This document shows, one piece after another, positions 26,726 to 35,948 of a stretch of DNA of 64,000 nt (position 1 is the stretch's first letter; every line of letters starts with the position of its first letter). Source of the stretch: Lacinutrix venerupis (GTDB taxonomy: Bacteria; Bacteroidota; Bacteroidia; Flavobacteriales; Flavobacteriaceae); NCBI RefSeq assembly GCF_003663945.1, contig NZ_RCCH01000001.1:248001-312000 (forward strand). Direction: 5' to 3'. The notes under the pieces are model-generated. The model worked only from the letters and a program-made list of their open reading frames with translations, was not told the origin of the DNA and did no database searches. The position numbers and the translations under genes were made by a program.

Positions 26726-26930
26726 AGTTTGGTTTTATACAAATTAAAACAAAAAACATAAATTGTTAAATAAGTTGTATAAAATCGTCCTAATATTTTA
26801 TACATAAATTCATTTAACATAAAATCATGGTTAAGCTAAAATGATATTCTGTGATGTCTGATAAAGCGTATGTACAATCTATATTGGTGTACAAATTACC
26901 TTGTTTAAAAAAATGAATGCAATTTCTTTA

Positions 26931-27971
26931 TTAATCTTCATTATTCGATTTTTTAATAATTCTATAAATTCTCTTATTTAAAATCTGAGATAAATTCCAG
27001 TTAAGCAATTTTGGATCGGTTGTACTGTAGAAAAAAACCACTACGGCATCTATGTTTTTATAATATTTAGTAAAACTTTGATATCCAGGAACCCACCCAT
27101 CGTGCTCAAATTTATAAACTGAAGCATATATTTCCTGTTCATTATTTTTAAACACAGTTCCATTATTTAATGCTCTAATAAACTTACCAACATCTTGGGC
27201 TGTAGCGTGCATGCCATAATCGTTTGTTTTTAAATCATGTTCATAACCAATATGGTAACCACTCATTACATTATCTATGTTTACTTCATTAACCGAACTG
27301 AATGTGTTTTTAAGATTTAAAGGGTTTAAAATTTCTTCTTGAATGAATTTAAAATTAGGATAACCTAAAACATTATCCATTATTTTATTGATAAATAAGT
27401 AGTTAGTGTTACAGTATTCATATTTTTTACCTGGTTTAAAGTTTGCTGGTTTACCATCAATTAGAGCTAAACTTTCCTCGAATGTTTCTGTAGGTTCTGC
27501 CCAAAAGTCTGGTGTGTCTGTAAAATTTGGAATTCCACTTCTATGTTGAATCATTAATCTTAATGTAATTTTATCTGCATGCTCTACTCTATCGATTAGT
27601 TCTGGCAAATAATGTGCAAGTGTTTTATCTAAAGAAAGTTTTCCACTACTTACTAATTTGGTTACAGCAACAGCATCGTATAGTTTACTTATGCTAGCTA
27701 TTTTATAAAGTGCATCTGGTTTTGCAGGTATTTTTTCTTCTTTATTATGCCAACCTGAAGCATATTTTTTAGGACTTTTTCCGGCTTGATCTACATAAAC
27801 AACAACACCTTCAAACCCATGATTTACAGCTTCGTCTAATTGTTCTTCGACTGAATTTGGTAAAGGTAAAATCCACGCTTTTACCAATATCCATGGTACA
27901 AAGCATAATGAAGCAATAGACCCAACTATTAATATAACTCTAAACATGATTTTTATTTTTTTTTTGTTCAT
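26931..27971 (-). CDS. Membrane-anchored serine hydrolase, beta-lactamase class C/PBP-like
   Basis: 346 residues. A basic start precedes a hydrophobic helix at about 9-32, which may be an uncleaved anchor. The SxxK motif is S93-I-S-K96, the second motif is 'YEYCNTNYLFI' (YxN), and 'HDGWVPGY' occupies the HxG place. The active site faces the periplasm. It is the third paralogue in the cluster and the farthest upstream, about 200 bp before the TolB-like/AraC regulator. Substrate unknown; the intact motifs suggest activity. Confidence 0.86.
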   Translation of the reverse strand: MNKKKIKIMFRVILIVGSIASLCFVPWILVKAWILPLPNSVEEQLDEAVNHGFEGVVVYVDQAGKSPKKYASGWHNKEEKIPAKPDALYKIASISKLYDAVAVTKLVSSGKLSLDKTLAHYLPELIDRVEHADKITLRLMIQHRSGIPNFTDTPDFWAEPTETFEESLALIDGKPANFKPGKKYEYCNTNYLFINKIMDNVLGYPNFKFIQEEILNPLNLKNTFSSVNEVNIDNVMSGYHIGYEHDLKTNDYGMHATAQDVGKFIRALNNGTVFKNNEQEIYASVYKFEHDGWVPGYQSFTKYYKNIDAVVVFFYSTTDPKLLNWNLSQILNKRIYRIIKKSNNED

Positions 27972-28111
27972 AATCGTTAATATTAAATTTATTTCTGATG
28001 CAAATATATTTTGGATTACTAATAGAGTATATTTTTACTTACCGATCTGTAATATTTTATAGATGAATTGTTTTGAGTTATTTTTTTAAATGAATCATTT
28101 TAATTTATAAC

Positions 28112-28146
28112 AAAAAAAAGTGCTACTATAAATATAGTAGCACTTT
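28112..28146 (-). terminator. Rho-independent terminator of the OmpA-family gene
   Basis: A 14-bp perfect stem (28117-28130 with 28133-28146) with a 2-nt loop is followed, in the minus-strand reading, by eight T. It lies 24 bp past the stop codon. Confidence 0.88.
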
Positions 28147-28169
28147 AAAATTAACAACAAAATAAATAT

Positions 28170-30020
28170 TTACTTAGCCGAAATATTTATAGTTAATTCA
28201 ACTCTTCTGTTACTTGCTCTTCCAGACGCTGTTGTGTTTGGAGCAATAGGTTGAGTTTCTCCTTTACCTGAAATAGAAATAGCATCGTTACTTAAATTTC
28301 TTGAAAGAAGGTATGTTTTAATTGCTTGAGCTCTTTTTACAGAAAGGTTATAATTGTAATCATTACTTCCTCTACTATCTGCATGACCTTCAATAGCAAT
28401 GTTGTACTGCATGTTAGAAATGCTATTTGCAATTTCATCTAATGTTTCTTTAGCATTATCATCTAATTCAACACTATCAAAGCCAAAGTAAACTTTTCTT
28501 AAACTTGCTGGTTTAATTTCTGCTGGAGCAGTTGGTGTCTCTACCACTTTTGCAGGACAACCATTATCTGTACCTTTTACTTTAGGACAGTTGTCTTTAT
28601 TATCTGGGAAACCGTCACCATCTGTATCTGGGCAACCTCCAAATTCAATTAAACCTGCTACTTCTGGACATAAATCGTCTTTATCTGTAACGCCATCACC
28701 ATCTGCATCTGGACATCCACCAAGACTAGCTAAACCTGCTACTTCTGGACATAAATCAAATTCATTTGGTACACCATCTCCATCAATATCATTATTAACT
28801 TCTTCTTTCTTTTCTTTTCCAAACTTGTAAACAAGACCTAAGTTGTGATCCCAGTGTTTTGGTAAATAATCTTCGAAAGTGTGCTTATAAGTTGTTTGTA
28901 AGTTAACACCAATTTTATCTGTAAACCAATATTTAGCTCCTATAGATCCATTAACTGTTCCTGCACCAACTAAACTATTAGAAGTGCTAGAGAAAGTGTT
29001 ATATGGTCCTTCTTCTAACCAAGAATATCCACCACCTACAGCAATAAATGGTTGTAATTTTCCTTGACCAAACTTATAGTTAACCATACCGTCTAATCCG
29101 TAATATTTTAAATTGTCTACTAATACGCTTTCATCTGTTTCACCAAACTCACCATATTTACTTATTTCGTTTACAGAACCTTTAGCTGTAATAGATAAGT
29201 TATTAGTTAACATTCTAGTTACTCCAACATAAAGACCTAAATTGTAGTGATCGTTTAAATTAAAAAACTCGTCAAAATAGTCACCTTGTGGTGCGTTTTC
29301 TCCAACAGGAAAAAGGTTGATAGCACTAAAACCAGCTTCAAAAGACCAACGACTATTTTCTGTAGTAGTTGTTTCTGTTACTACACCTTCTTGCTCTTCT
29401 TTATTTAATTTATAAACAATACCTAAATTGTGATCCCAATGTTTTGGTAAGTAATCTTCAAAAACATGCTTGTAAGTAGTTTGCAAATTAATACCAAACC
29501 TGTTACTTACCCAATATTTAAGACCAATAGATCCATTTACAGTTCCAGCACCAACTAAGCTGTTAGATGTGCTAGAGAAAGTGTTATATGGTCCTTCTTC
29601 TAACCAAGTGTAACCACCACCTACAGCAATAAATGGTTGTAATTTCCCTTGACCAAAGCTATAATTTATCATACCATCTAAACCATAGTATTTTAAATTA
29701 TCAACTAATACACTTTCATCTGTTTCACCAAACTCACCATATTTACTTATCTCGTTAACTGTACCTTTAGCAGTTATAGATAAGTGCTTGTTGAAGTTTT
29801 TAGTAACACCTACATAAGCACCAAAATTATAGTGATCGTTAAGGTTAAAAAATTCGTCGAAATAATCTCCTTGTGGAGTGTTTTCTCCTACAGGAAAAAG
29901 ATCTACAGCACTAGTACCAATTTCAAAAGACCAATTTTTGTTTGTCTCTTGAGAAAAAGATAACTGAGCAAAAAATGCCAGAAATAATACTATTGCAAAA
30001 TAATTGTAATTATGTTTCAT
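28170..30020 (-). CDS. OmpA-family protein with tandemly duplicated barrel domain
   Basis: 616 residues. Signal peptide about 1-23. Barrel-like unit 1 spans W30-K204 and unit 2 spans W225-K399; they align without gaps at an offset of 195 residues and share long identical blocks such as 'EISKYGEFGETDESVLVDNL'. Calcium-binding thrombospondin type 3 repeats (DxDGDGxxD) fill 411-490. A C-terminal OmpA peptidoglycan-binding domain spans 505-612 with 'IEGHADSRGSNDYNYNLS' and the expected Asp548 and Arg563. The protein should tie the outer membrane to the cell wall. Ordinary relatives carry one barrel unit; two in one chain is odd. It has its own terminator and a 328-bp upstream region. Confidence 0.92.
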   Translation of the reverse strand: MKHNYNYFAIVLFLAFFAQLSFSQETNKNWSFEIGTSAVDLFPVGENTPQGDYFDEFFNLNDHYNFGAYVGVTKNFNKHLSITAKGTVNEISKYGEFGETDESVLVDNLKYYGLDGMINYSFGQGKLQPFIAVGGGYTWLEEGPYNTFSSTSNSLVGAGTVNGSIGLKYWVSNRFGINLQTTYKHVFEDYLPKHWDHNLGIVYKLNKEEQEGVVTETTTTENSRWSFEAGFSAINLFPVGENAPQGDYFDEFFNLNDHYNLGLYVGVTRMLTNNLSITAKGSVNEISKYGEFGETDESVLVDNLKYYGLDGMVNYKFGQGKLQPFIAVGGGYSWLEEGPYNTFSSTSNSLVGAGTVNGSIGAKYWFTDKIGVNLQTTYKHTFEDYLPKHWDHNLGLVYKFGKEKKEEVNNDIDGDGVPNEFDLCPEVAGLASLGGCPDADGDGVTDKDDLCPEVAGLIEFGGCPDTDGDGFPDNKDNCPKVKGTDNGCPAKVVETPTAPAEIKPASLRKVYFGFDSVELDDNAKETLDEIANSISNMQYNIAIEGHADSRGSNDYNYNLSVKRAQAIKTYLLSRNLSNDAISISGKGETQPIAPNTTASGRASNRRVELTINISAK

Positions 30021-30348
30021 ATAAATTTATTTTTTGAGTGCGCGAATTAACGAAATAACACTGATATAACAAACCTAATTTTTAAATAATTTTCCTACAT
30101 AAAAACATGTGTTACAGTGGCTATTACGGAATTTATAATTTTAAAGAGGAACTTTTGTTTTTTATTATAAAACAATCATTTTTTAGTAATAAAAAACATG
30201 ATTTTTGTGATTATTATTACGACTTAAACAGTTGTTAATTTTTGTTTAAATTACTGTTACTTAGATATTATTAGGGTTAAACAGGAAATTATTTAAAATC
30301 CTTGATAATTTTTAAAACAAAAAACTTACAAAAAACTATATTCGCGCC
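30021..30348. other. Divergent intergenic region between OmpA-family and DMT genes
   Basis: 328 bp of AT-rich DNA with no gene. It must carry both promoters. An 11-bp inverted repeat (GTTTTTTATTA at 30157-30167, TAATAAAAAAC at 30187-30197) is the only structure seen, and it may be chance in such sequence. TATATTCG just before the transporter start resembles a -7 box. Confidence 0.5.
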
Positions 30349-31254
30349 ATGTGGATGTATTTAGGCTTATTAGCAGCTCTTTTTTTAGGTTTACACAATC
30401 TTTGTAAAAAACACGCAGTACAAGGAAACGAAGTTTTTCCAGTGTTATTGGGTACTGTTTCTAGTGGTTTTGTATTTGTACTTGTATTTAAAGTATTATC
30501 TATTGTTTATCCAGATTATGCTGCAGAACATGGTTATGTTTTTCAAGACATTTCATTACAAACTCATGCTTTTATTGTGGTAAAATCTATTATTATGGCT
30601 GCGTCTTGGGTATTGGCTTATCAAGCTTTAAAACATTTGCCTATAACTATTGTAACTCCAATTAGAAGTGCTGGACCATTTTTCACATTTATTGGTGCAA
30701 TTTTAATTTATAAAGAAAGCCCTAATTTATACCAATGGTTTGGTTTTTTTATTATTATTTTTTCTGTGATTTTATATTCTAAAATAGGAAAAAAAGAAGG
30801 TATTATTTTTAAAAGTAATAAATGGATTTTTGCCATTATAGCAGCTACATTTTTAGGTGCATCAAGCGGATTGTATGATAAGTTTTTAATACAAAGTTTA
30901 AGTTTAAATCCACAAACGCTACAATTTTGGTTTTGTTTTTATACAATTTTAATACTACTAATAATACTAAGTATTACTTGGTTTCCTTATGCTTCAAAAC
31001 GTAAAGCGTTTAAATTTCGTTGGTCTATAATTGCTGTTGGTGTTTTACTACAAGCAGCAGATTATTTTTACTTTAAAGCATTACAAGATCCCGATGCATT
31101 AATAATGTTGCTATCGGCAATAAAACGAAGTCAAATAATTATAGCTGTTGTTATTGGAGGTTTAGTATTTAAAGAGCATAATAAACGTAAAAAATTGGTG
31201 CCACTAATTGGTATTTTAATAGGTGTGTTCTTGATTTTATATTCTAATAAATAG
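30349..31254 (+). CDS. DMT/EamA-family transporter
   Basis: 301 residues, almost entirely hydrophobic, with about ten transmembrane helices in two EamA-like halves. The repeat boundary is near residue 150 ('IIFKSNKWIFAIIAATFLGAS'), with 'PIRSAGPFFTFIGAILIYKE' in half one and 'LSAIKRSQIIIAVVIGGLVFKE' in half two, both matching the family's closing helix pair. These inner-membrane carriers export metabolites or amino acids by exchange; the substrate is not readable. It is divergent from the OmpA-family gene and convergent with the SDR at 31263, standing as a single-gene unit. Confidence 0.88.
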   Translation: MWMYLGLLAALFLGLHNLCKKHAVQGNEVFPVLLGTVSSGFVFVLVFKVLSIVYPDYAAEHGYVFQDISLQTHAFIVVKSIIMAASWVLAYQALKHLPITIVTPIRSAGPFFTFIGAILIYKESPNLYQWFGFFIIIFSVILYSKIGKKEGIIFKSNKWIFAIIAATFLGASSGLYDKFLIQSLSLNPQTLQFWFCFYTILILLIILSITWFPYASKRKAFKFRWSIIAVGVLLQAADYFYFKALQDPDALIMLLSAIKRSQIIIAVVIGGLVFKEHNKRKKLVPLIGILIGVFLILYSNK

Positions 31255-31262
31255 TTTTTTTG

Positions 31263-32801
31263 CTACCAATCTATAGGAAAGTAATCTTTTAGAAACTTAC
31301 CACTCCAATGCTTACCTGTATTTATACCGTCTATTAATGGATCCATTACACGTGCTGCTCCATCTACAATATCTAATGGTGGTTGAAAATCGTGTACCTC
31401 TACTTTCTTTTTAGATAATGCTGCCGGATCTTCATCTGTAACCCATCCAGTATCTACTGCATTCATATATATTCCAGATTTAGCAAAAGTTGCTGCAGAC
31501 GTATGTGTTAGCATATTTAAGGCTGCTTTTGCCATATTGGTATGTGGGTGTCGGTCTTCTTTTTTAAAACGATGAAATTTCCCTTCCATTGCAGACACAT
31601 TTATAATATGTTTTTTGCCTGTATTTTCTTTCATCATTAAGTTAGATAAACGATTACACAATACAAAAGGAGCTACTGCATTTACAAGTTGTACTTCTAC
31701 CATTTCTGTAGTTTCAATCTCTCCTAATTTAAGTCTCCAACTATTGGTTTTTCTTAAATCAACTTGTTGTAAATCGGCATCAAGCTTTCCTTCAGGAAAC
31801 ACTTCAGATGTTTGTAAAGAATTATCGAAACTATATGGAATTTGAGAAAGTTCTGCAGAATTTCTAAGTCCTATTCCTGGTTCTGGACCATGCCAAGTTA
31901 CCGGTAATACGTTATTTTTATTTGCTTTTGATGGACCAATACTTAAACTAGACAATTCGTCTAAACAACTTTCGTGATCTTTTAATAAGGTTTGTGCTAA
32001 TTTTGGAAGTTTATCTATTGGTAATTTTTCATTTTCCATTAAATGACGATAAAAACCAGATGGTCTTCTAACAGTTTGAGCTGCATTATTAATTAAAATA
32101 TCTAATCTATCGTATTTTTGCTCTATATAATTACAAAAAATCTCTACACTAGGTATGTGTCTTAAATCTAGGCCATGTATGTGTAAACGATGGCTCCATG
32201 TATTATAATCTTCTTCTTTAGAAAAACGAATAGCAGAATCTGCAGGAAAACGTGTTGTTGCAACAACTGTTGCACCAGAACGTAATAACATTAATGTAAT
32301 ATGATATCCTATTTTTAATCGAGAACCTGTAATTACAGCGACTTGGTTTTTTAAATCTGTAGTTTGAAAACGTTTAGCATAATTTAAATCTCCACATTCT
32401 GTGCACATAGCATCATAAAAATGATGCAGTTTAGTGTATACTGTTTTACAAACGTAACAGTTTCTTGGCGATTCTAATTCTGGAGTATCTTCATTATTAA
32501 TTGCTGCTGCGGCTAATAATTTAGGAGCAACAAATAAAGCGGCTTCTCTTGCCGAACGAATTCCCGTAGATTTTCTAGCGTGCTTGTCGCTTTCAATCAT
32601 TTTACGCTTTGCTGCTTTTTTAGCATCTTTTCGTCTGCGTTGAAACTCATCACGATTTGGTCGTGTTAAAGCTCCTGCTACTTTAAAAAGTTCTATACGT
32701 TGTGCTTCTGGTAAATCGAAAAGCTGATTAGTATCATCCAATAAATTTTGAATGGTTTTAATGCAACGCGCTATGTCTTTATTAATTTCGTTTTCCTCCA
32801 T
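31263..32801 (-). CDS. Atypical SDR-fold protein with N-terminal zinc ribbon
   Basis: 512 residues, twice a normal SDR. A basic helical N-terminus (about 40-90) is followed by a four-Cys zinc-ribbon-like site at C115, C118, C133 and C136. The Rossmann motif '[14 protein letters not shown]' begins at 156 and 'LINNAAQ' is at 236-242. An insert of more than 100 residues precedes '[10 protein letters not shown]' (Ser403). The active-site YxxxK reads T421-N-M-A-K425, so the catalytic Tyr is Thr. It may therefore bind a nucleotide without ordinary dehydrogenase activity. It starts 9 bp after the stop of a DEAD-box helicase gene, so an RNA-linked role is possible. Fold assignment is firm; function unknown. 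Confidence 0.8.
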   Translation of the reverse strand: MEENEINKDIARCIKTIQNLLDDTNQLFDLPEAQRIELFKVAGALTRPNRDEFQRRRKDAKKAAKRKMIESDKHARKSTGIRSAREAALFVAPKLLAAAAINNEDTPELESPRNCYVCKTVYTKLHHFYDAMCTECGDLNYAKRFQTTDLKNQVAVITGSRLKIGYHITLMLLRSGATVVATTRFPADSAIRFSKEEDYNTWSHRLHIHGLDLRHIPSVEIFCNYIEQKYDRLDILINNAAQTVRRPSGFYRHLMENEKLPIDKLPKLAQTLLKDHESCLDELSSLSIGPSKANKNNVLPVTWHGPEPGIGLRNSAELSQIPYSFDNSLQTSEVFPEGKLDADLQQVDLRKTNSWRLKLGEIETTEMVEVQLVNAVAPFVLCNRLSNLMMKENTGKKHIINVSAMEGKFHRFKKEDRHPHTNMAKAALNMLTHTSAATFAKSGIYMNAVDTGWVTDEDPAALSKKKVEVHDFQPPLDIVDGAARVMDPLIDGINTGKHWSGKFLKDYFPIDW

Positions 32802-32810
32802 ATATAAAAG

Positions 32811-34151
32811 CTATTTGCTTTTTTTTGTTTTAGAATTTTCTTTTTTTTCGTTTAAAGTATTTGTGCTCGCTAAATAATTTGCTAAAATTTTATCTACCAA
32901 TTCTTCTTTTGTTAAATGATGAAAAATGGTTTTAATTTTTCCTTTTAAACCTTCATCTACTTCCCTATTAGGTTTAGTTTTAAATATTTTTTTTGCCCAT
33001 AATAGTGTGTTATTATCGGCAATACTTTTAGCATCAGGTTTTTTAAAAGGTGTAATAGTAATATCTAATTCTTCTTCAAAATCACTAATATCTTCTATTT
33101 CTTCATGTTGTATAATTGTAAGAGAAAGGCCTTTTGCTCCTGCTCTTGCTGTACGTCCACTTCTATGCACATAAGCCTCGTAAGTGTCTGGTAAATGATA
33201 ATTTACAACCCAAGACAAATTTTTAACATCTATGCCACGAGCAGCTAAATCTGTAGCTACTAATATAGAAATATGTCCTTCTCTAAATTGCTCCATTATA
33301 CGGTCGCGAATACCTTGTGTTAAACTTCCATGTATTGCTCCAGATGAGAATTTATTAATGGCTAACTTTTTTGCTAATTTATTAACGGCTGCTTTTGTTT
33401 TACAAAAAATAATACCACGATTTCCCAAATTAGAATTTAAAAAATGAAGTAATACTTCTAACTTTTCTATAGGCTCAACAACTATATATTGATGATCGAT
33501 ACCTTGATGCCCAAGCGTTTCCATATTAGCTTCAATTTGAATTACATTTTTAGACATGTAATTTTGTATCATTTGCTTAATACTTCCTGGTAAAGTTGCC
33601 GTAAATAAGAGCGTTCTTCGCTTTTTTGGTAATGCTTTAATAATAGTATCTACTCCTTCTTTGTGAGCGCTTACCATTTCATCGGCTTCATCTAAAATAA
33701 AATAATTTACTTCTGTAATATTTATAGCTTGACGCTCTAACAAATCTGCTAAACGACCAGGTGTTGCAACAATTATATGCGTTGTACTTTTTAGTTTTTC
33801 TATTTGTGGTTTTATGGGTATACCACCAAATAGTCCAGAAATTTCCACATCCAAATTATCTGGTTTATAAGATTGTAAGTTATTGAAAATTTGTTGCCCT
33901 AATTCTCTTGTTGGTGCTAAAATAACAGCTTGAATATTTTTGTTATTTGCATCTATTAATTGAAGTAATGGTAGGCCAAAAGCAGCTGTTTTTCCTGTTC
34001 CTGTTTTTGCTAACGCAACAAGATCTTCTGTTTTATTTAGAATTATAGGAATAACTTTTTCTTGAATATCTGTTGGTACAGAGATTTGTAATGAAGATAA
34101 ACGTTCTTTAAAGTCGTTATTAATTCCAATATTTAAAAACTGTTTTGACAT
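32811..34151 (-). CDS. DEAD-box ATP-dependent RNA helicase
   Basis: 446 residues. Motifs in order: Q motif 'ISVPTDIQEKVIP', Walker A 'AKTGTGKT', 'PTRELGQQ', 'TPGRLADL', 'DEADEM', 'FTATLPG' (FTAT instead of the usual SAT), 'ARGIDVKN' and 'HRSGRTARAG'. The tail from about 365 is basic and low complexity, ending in Lys/Ser-rich sequence that probably binds RNA non-specifically. It is upstream of and almost touching the zinc-ribbon SDR gene, and is separated from the cold-shock gene by a terminator. Likely roles: ribosome assembly or structured-RNA unwinding, especially in the cold. Confidence 0.92.
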   Translation of the reverse strand: MSKQFLNIGINNDFKERLSSLQISVPTDIQEKVIPIILNKTEDLVALAKTGTGKTAAFGLPLLQLIDANNKNIQAVILAPTRELGQQIFNNLQSYKPDNLDVEISGLFGGIPIKPQIEKLKSTTHIIVATPGRLADLLERQAINITEVNYFILDEADEMVSAHKEGVDTIIKALPKKRRTLLFTATLPGSIKQMIQNYMSKNVIQIEANMETLGHQGIDHQYIVVEPIEKLEVLLHFLNSNLGNRGIIFCKTKAAVNKLAKKLAINKFSSGAIHGSLTQGIRDRIMEQFREGHISILVATDLAARGIDVKNLSWVVNYHLPDTYEAYVHRSGRTARAGAKGLSLTIIQHEEIEDISDFEEELDITITPFKKPDAKSIADNNTLLWAKKIFKTKPNREVDEGLKGKIKTIFHHLTKEELVDKILANYLASTNTLNEKKENSKTKKSK

Positions 34152-34206
34152 AAAATATTTTTTTGTAAATATAACTACACTTTTTATAGCACAAGCTTTT
34201 GAGCAT

Positions 34207-34242
34207 AAAAAAAGCCCATCTTTTATAGATAGGCTCTTTTTT
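34207..34242 (-). terminator. Rho-independent terminator after the cold-shock gene
   Basis: AGCCCATC/GATAGGCT arms with one mismatch and a 7-nt loop are flanked by A and T runs. It lies between the cold-shock stop codon and the downstream helicase. Confidence 0.75.
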
Positions 34243-34261
34243 GAAAATATATGAATATATC

Positions 34262-34453
34262 TTAGATAACTTTTACGTTAACCGCGTTTAATCCTTTGTT
34301 TCCTTCTTGTAAATCAAATTCAACTTGGTCACCTTCTCTAATCTCATCGATTAACCCAGAAATGTGAACAAAATGATCTTTGTCTACACCTTCTTCTGTG
34401 ATAAATCCAAACCCTTTAGTGTCGTTGAAAAATTTTACTGTTCCTGTACTCAT
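34262..34453 (-). CDS. Cold-shock protein, CspA family
   Basis: 63 residues, slightly shorter than E. coli CspA (70). The RNP1 motif 'KGFGFITEEG' (13-22) and RNP2-like 'DHFVHISGL' (26-34) are intact. It is a single-stranded nucleic-acid-binding RNA chaperone. The gene lies between two DEAD-box helicase genes on the same strand, separated from each by over 100 bp and followed by its own terminator, so it is probably a single transcript. The 146-bp upstream region may hold a regulated leader, though no clear structure stands out. Confidence 0.95.
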   Translation of the reverse strand: MSTGTVKFFNDTKGFGFITEEGVDKDHFVHISGLIDEIREGDQVEFDLQEGNKGLNAVNVKVI

Positions 34454-34599
34454 TGTAATGTAATTTAATTTATTAATATATAATAGTTTACAAAGATAGT
34501 GCCATTATTATTAGAAAGCACTACTTATTCTATTTAATAAAAATTATTATCGCTTTATGCTATTTAAATATATTACTCATAGCATTAAAAAGCGCTTAA

Positions 34600-35910
34600 T
34601 TAAATTAAGGTTACACGTACTTTCTTTTTCTTAAGTCTTGTGTTATTTGTTTTATTAATAACGTCTAATACTTTTGTTTTAGTAACAGCTACAAAAGCAC
34701 AGTCTTGTTTTAATTCTATTACTCCTAATTCATTACGTTGTAAATCTCCTTGTTTAAAAAATAATCCTGCAATATCTCCTTTAGAAATTTTATCTTTTCT
34801 GCCTCCAGATATAAATAAAGTTGCCCAATTGCTATTTATTTTATTTTGCTTCTCCTCTATTTTTTCAATTTCTGAAGTTGTTATAAACTCAGGAAGGTAT
34901 TCGTTTTCCCATTGTAATACATAAGCTGTTCCATGCGTATTCATCCTAGCGGTTCTACCGTTTCTATGTGTAAACTCTTCTGCTTTTAATGGTAATTGAT
35001 AGTGAATTATAAAATTTAATTCTGGTATATCTAAGCCTCGGGCAGCTAAATCTGTAGCTATTATAATTTGATGTGTACCATTTCTAAATTTAATTAGCGC
35101 TCTTTCTCTATCTATTTGTTCTAAACCACCATAGAACGTGCCATGCGGTATGTTATTATCTTCTAAAAAATCGCTAACATATTGAATAGTGTCTTTAAAA
35201 TTGCAAAAAATAATACCAGGCTTATTACCTATATGGTGCAATAAATTGACTAATGTTTGTAATTTATTTTTGTCTGGAGAAATTACTTTTTTAATTACTA
35301 GATTGGAAATTTTTGTATCTAAATAATCTATAATTATTTCGTTTTCGAGACCTATAAATCTTGGTATTTCCATATCTTGAGTTGCAGAAGTTAATACTCG
35401 ACGTTTAATATTTGGTAAACTGGCTAAAATCTCGCTCATTTCTTTTTCAAAACCAATTTCAAGCGATTTATCAAACTCATCTAATACTAATGTTTCTATA
35501 TCTTTAACTAAGAAAGTTTCTCGTCTTAAGTGATCTGCCACACGACCTGGAGTTCCTATTAATATTGCAGGAGCATGTGCTAATTCTATTTTATCTTTAG
35601 AAAAAGGTCTTCCTCCATAAACAGCATTAGCTTTAAAACCTGTTCCCATTTCACGAATAACCTGCTCAATTTGAATTGCTAATTCTCGAGATGGAACTAA
35701 AATTAATAGTTGCACATTTTCACATTTCAAATCTAAATTCTCAAGTGTAGGCAATAAAAAAGCAACTGTTTTACCTGTTCCTGTAGGTGATAGCAAAACT
35801 GTATTTGCAGTAGAATTTATTGATAGTAAAGCTTCTTCCTGCATAGGATTTAAGGCTTCTATATTCAATTTATTTAAAATTGCTTTTTGAGATTTTTTCT
35901 GACTTGACAT
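34600..35910 (-). CDS. DEAD-box RNA helicase with DbpA-type RNA-binding domain
   Basis: 436 residues. The helicase core shows 'LSPTGTGKT' (Walker A), 'PSRELAIQ', 'TPGRVADHL', a variant motif II 'DEFD' rather than DEAD, 'TSAT', 'ARGLDIPE' and 'HRNGRTARM'. Residues from about 365 to the end ('FISGGRKDKISKGDIAGLFF', then 'CAFVAVTKTKVLDVI') form the DbpA RRM-like domain, which in DbpA recognises hairpin 92 of 23S rRNA. The DEFD variant is a conservative change seen in some relatives. Role in large-subunit assembly is inferred from the RNA-binding domain. Confidence 0.9.
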   Translation of the reverse strand: MSSQKKSQKAILNKLNIEALNPMQEEALLSINSTANTVLLSPTGTGKTVAFLLPTLENLDLKCENVQLLILVPSRELAIQIEQVIREMGTGFKANAVYGGRPFSKDKIELAHAPAILIGTPGRVADHLRRETFLVKDIETLVLDEFDKSLEIGFEKEMSEILASLPNIKRRVLTSATQDMEIPRFIGLENEIIIDYLDTKISNLVIKKVISPDKNKLQTLVNLLHHIGNKPGIIFCNFKDTIQYVSDFLEDNNIPHGTFYGGLEQIDRERALIKFRNGTHQIIIATDLAARGLDIPELNFIIHYQLPLKAEEFTHRNGRTARMNTHGTAYVLQWENEYLPEFITTSEIEKIEEKQNKINSNWATLFISGGRKDKISKGDIAGLFFKQGDLQRNELGVIELKQDCAFVAVTKTKVLDVINKTNNTRLKKKKVRVTLI

Positions 35911-35948
35911 GCTTTAATTTTTGGCAAAGATAGATACAGTTTTACAAA

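Noticed and set aside
20835-27971. Antibiotic-resistance beta-lactamases
   Set aside because: The motifs fit the broad class C/PBP-like serine hydrolase family, most of which are not resistance enzymes; nothing here shows drug hydrolysis.
28591-28830. Plus-strand frame rich in Ser and Pro with internal repeats
   Set aside because: It is the complement of the calcium-binding repeats of the OmpA-family gene; the repeats are inherited from that gene.
30157-30197. 11-bp inverted repeat upstream of the OmpA-family gene as a terminator or operator
   Set aside because: It is made only of A/T-rich words in very AT-rich DNA with a 19-bp spacer; chance is a sufficient explanation.
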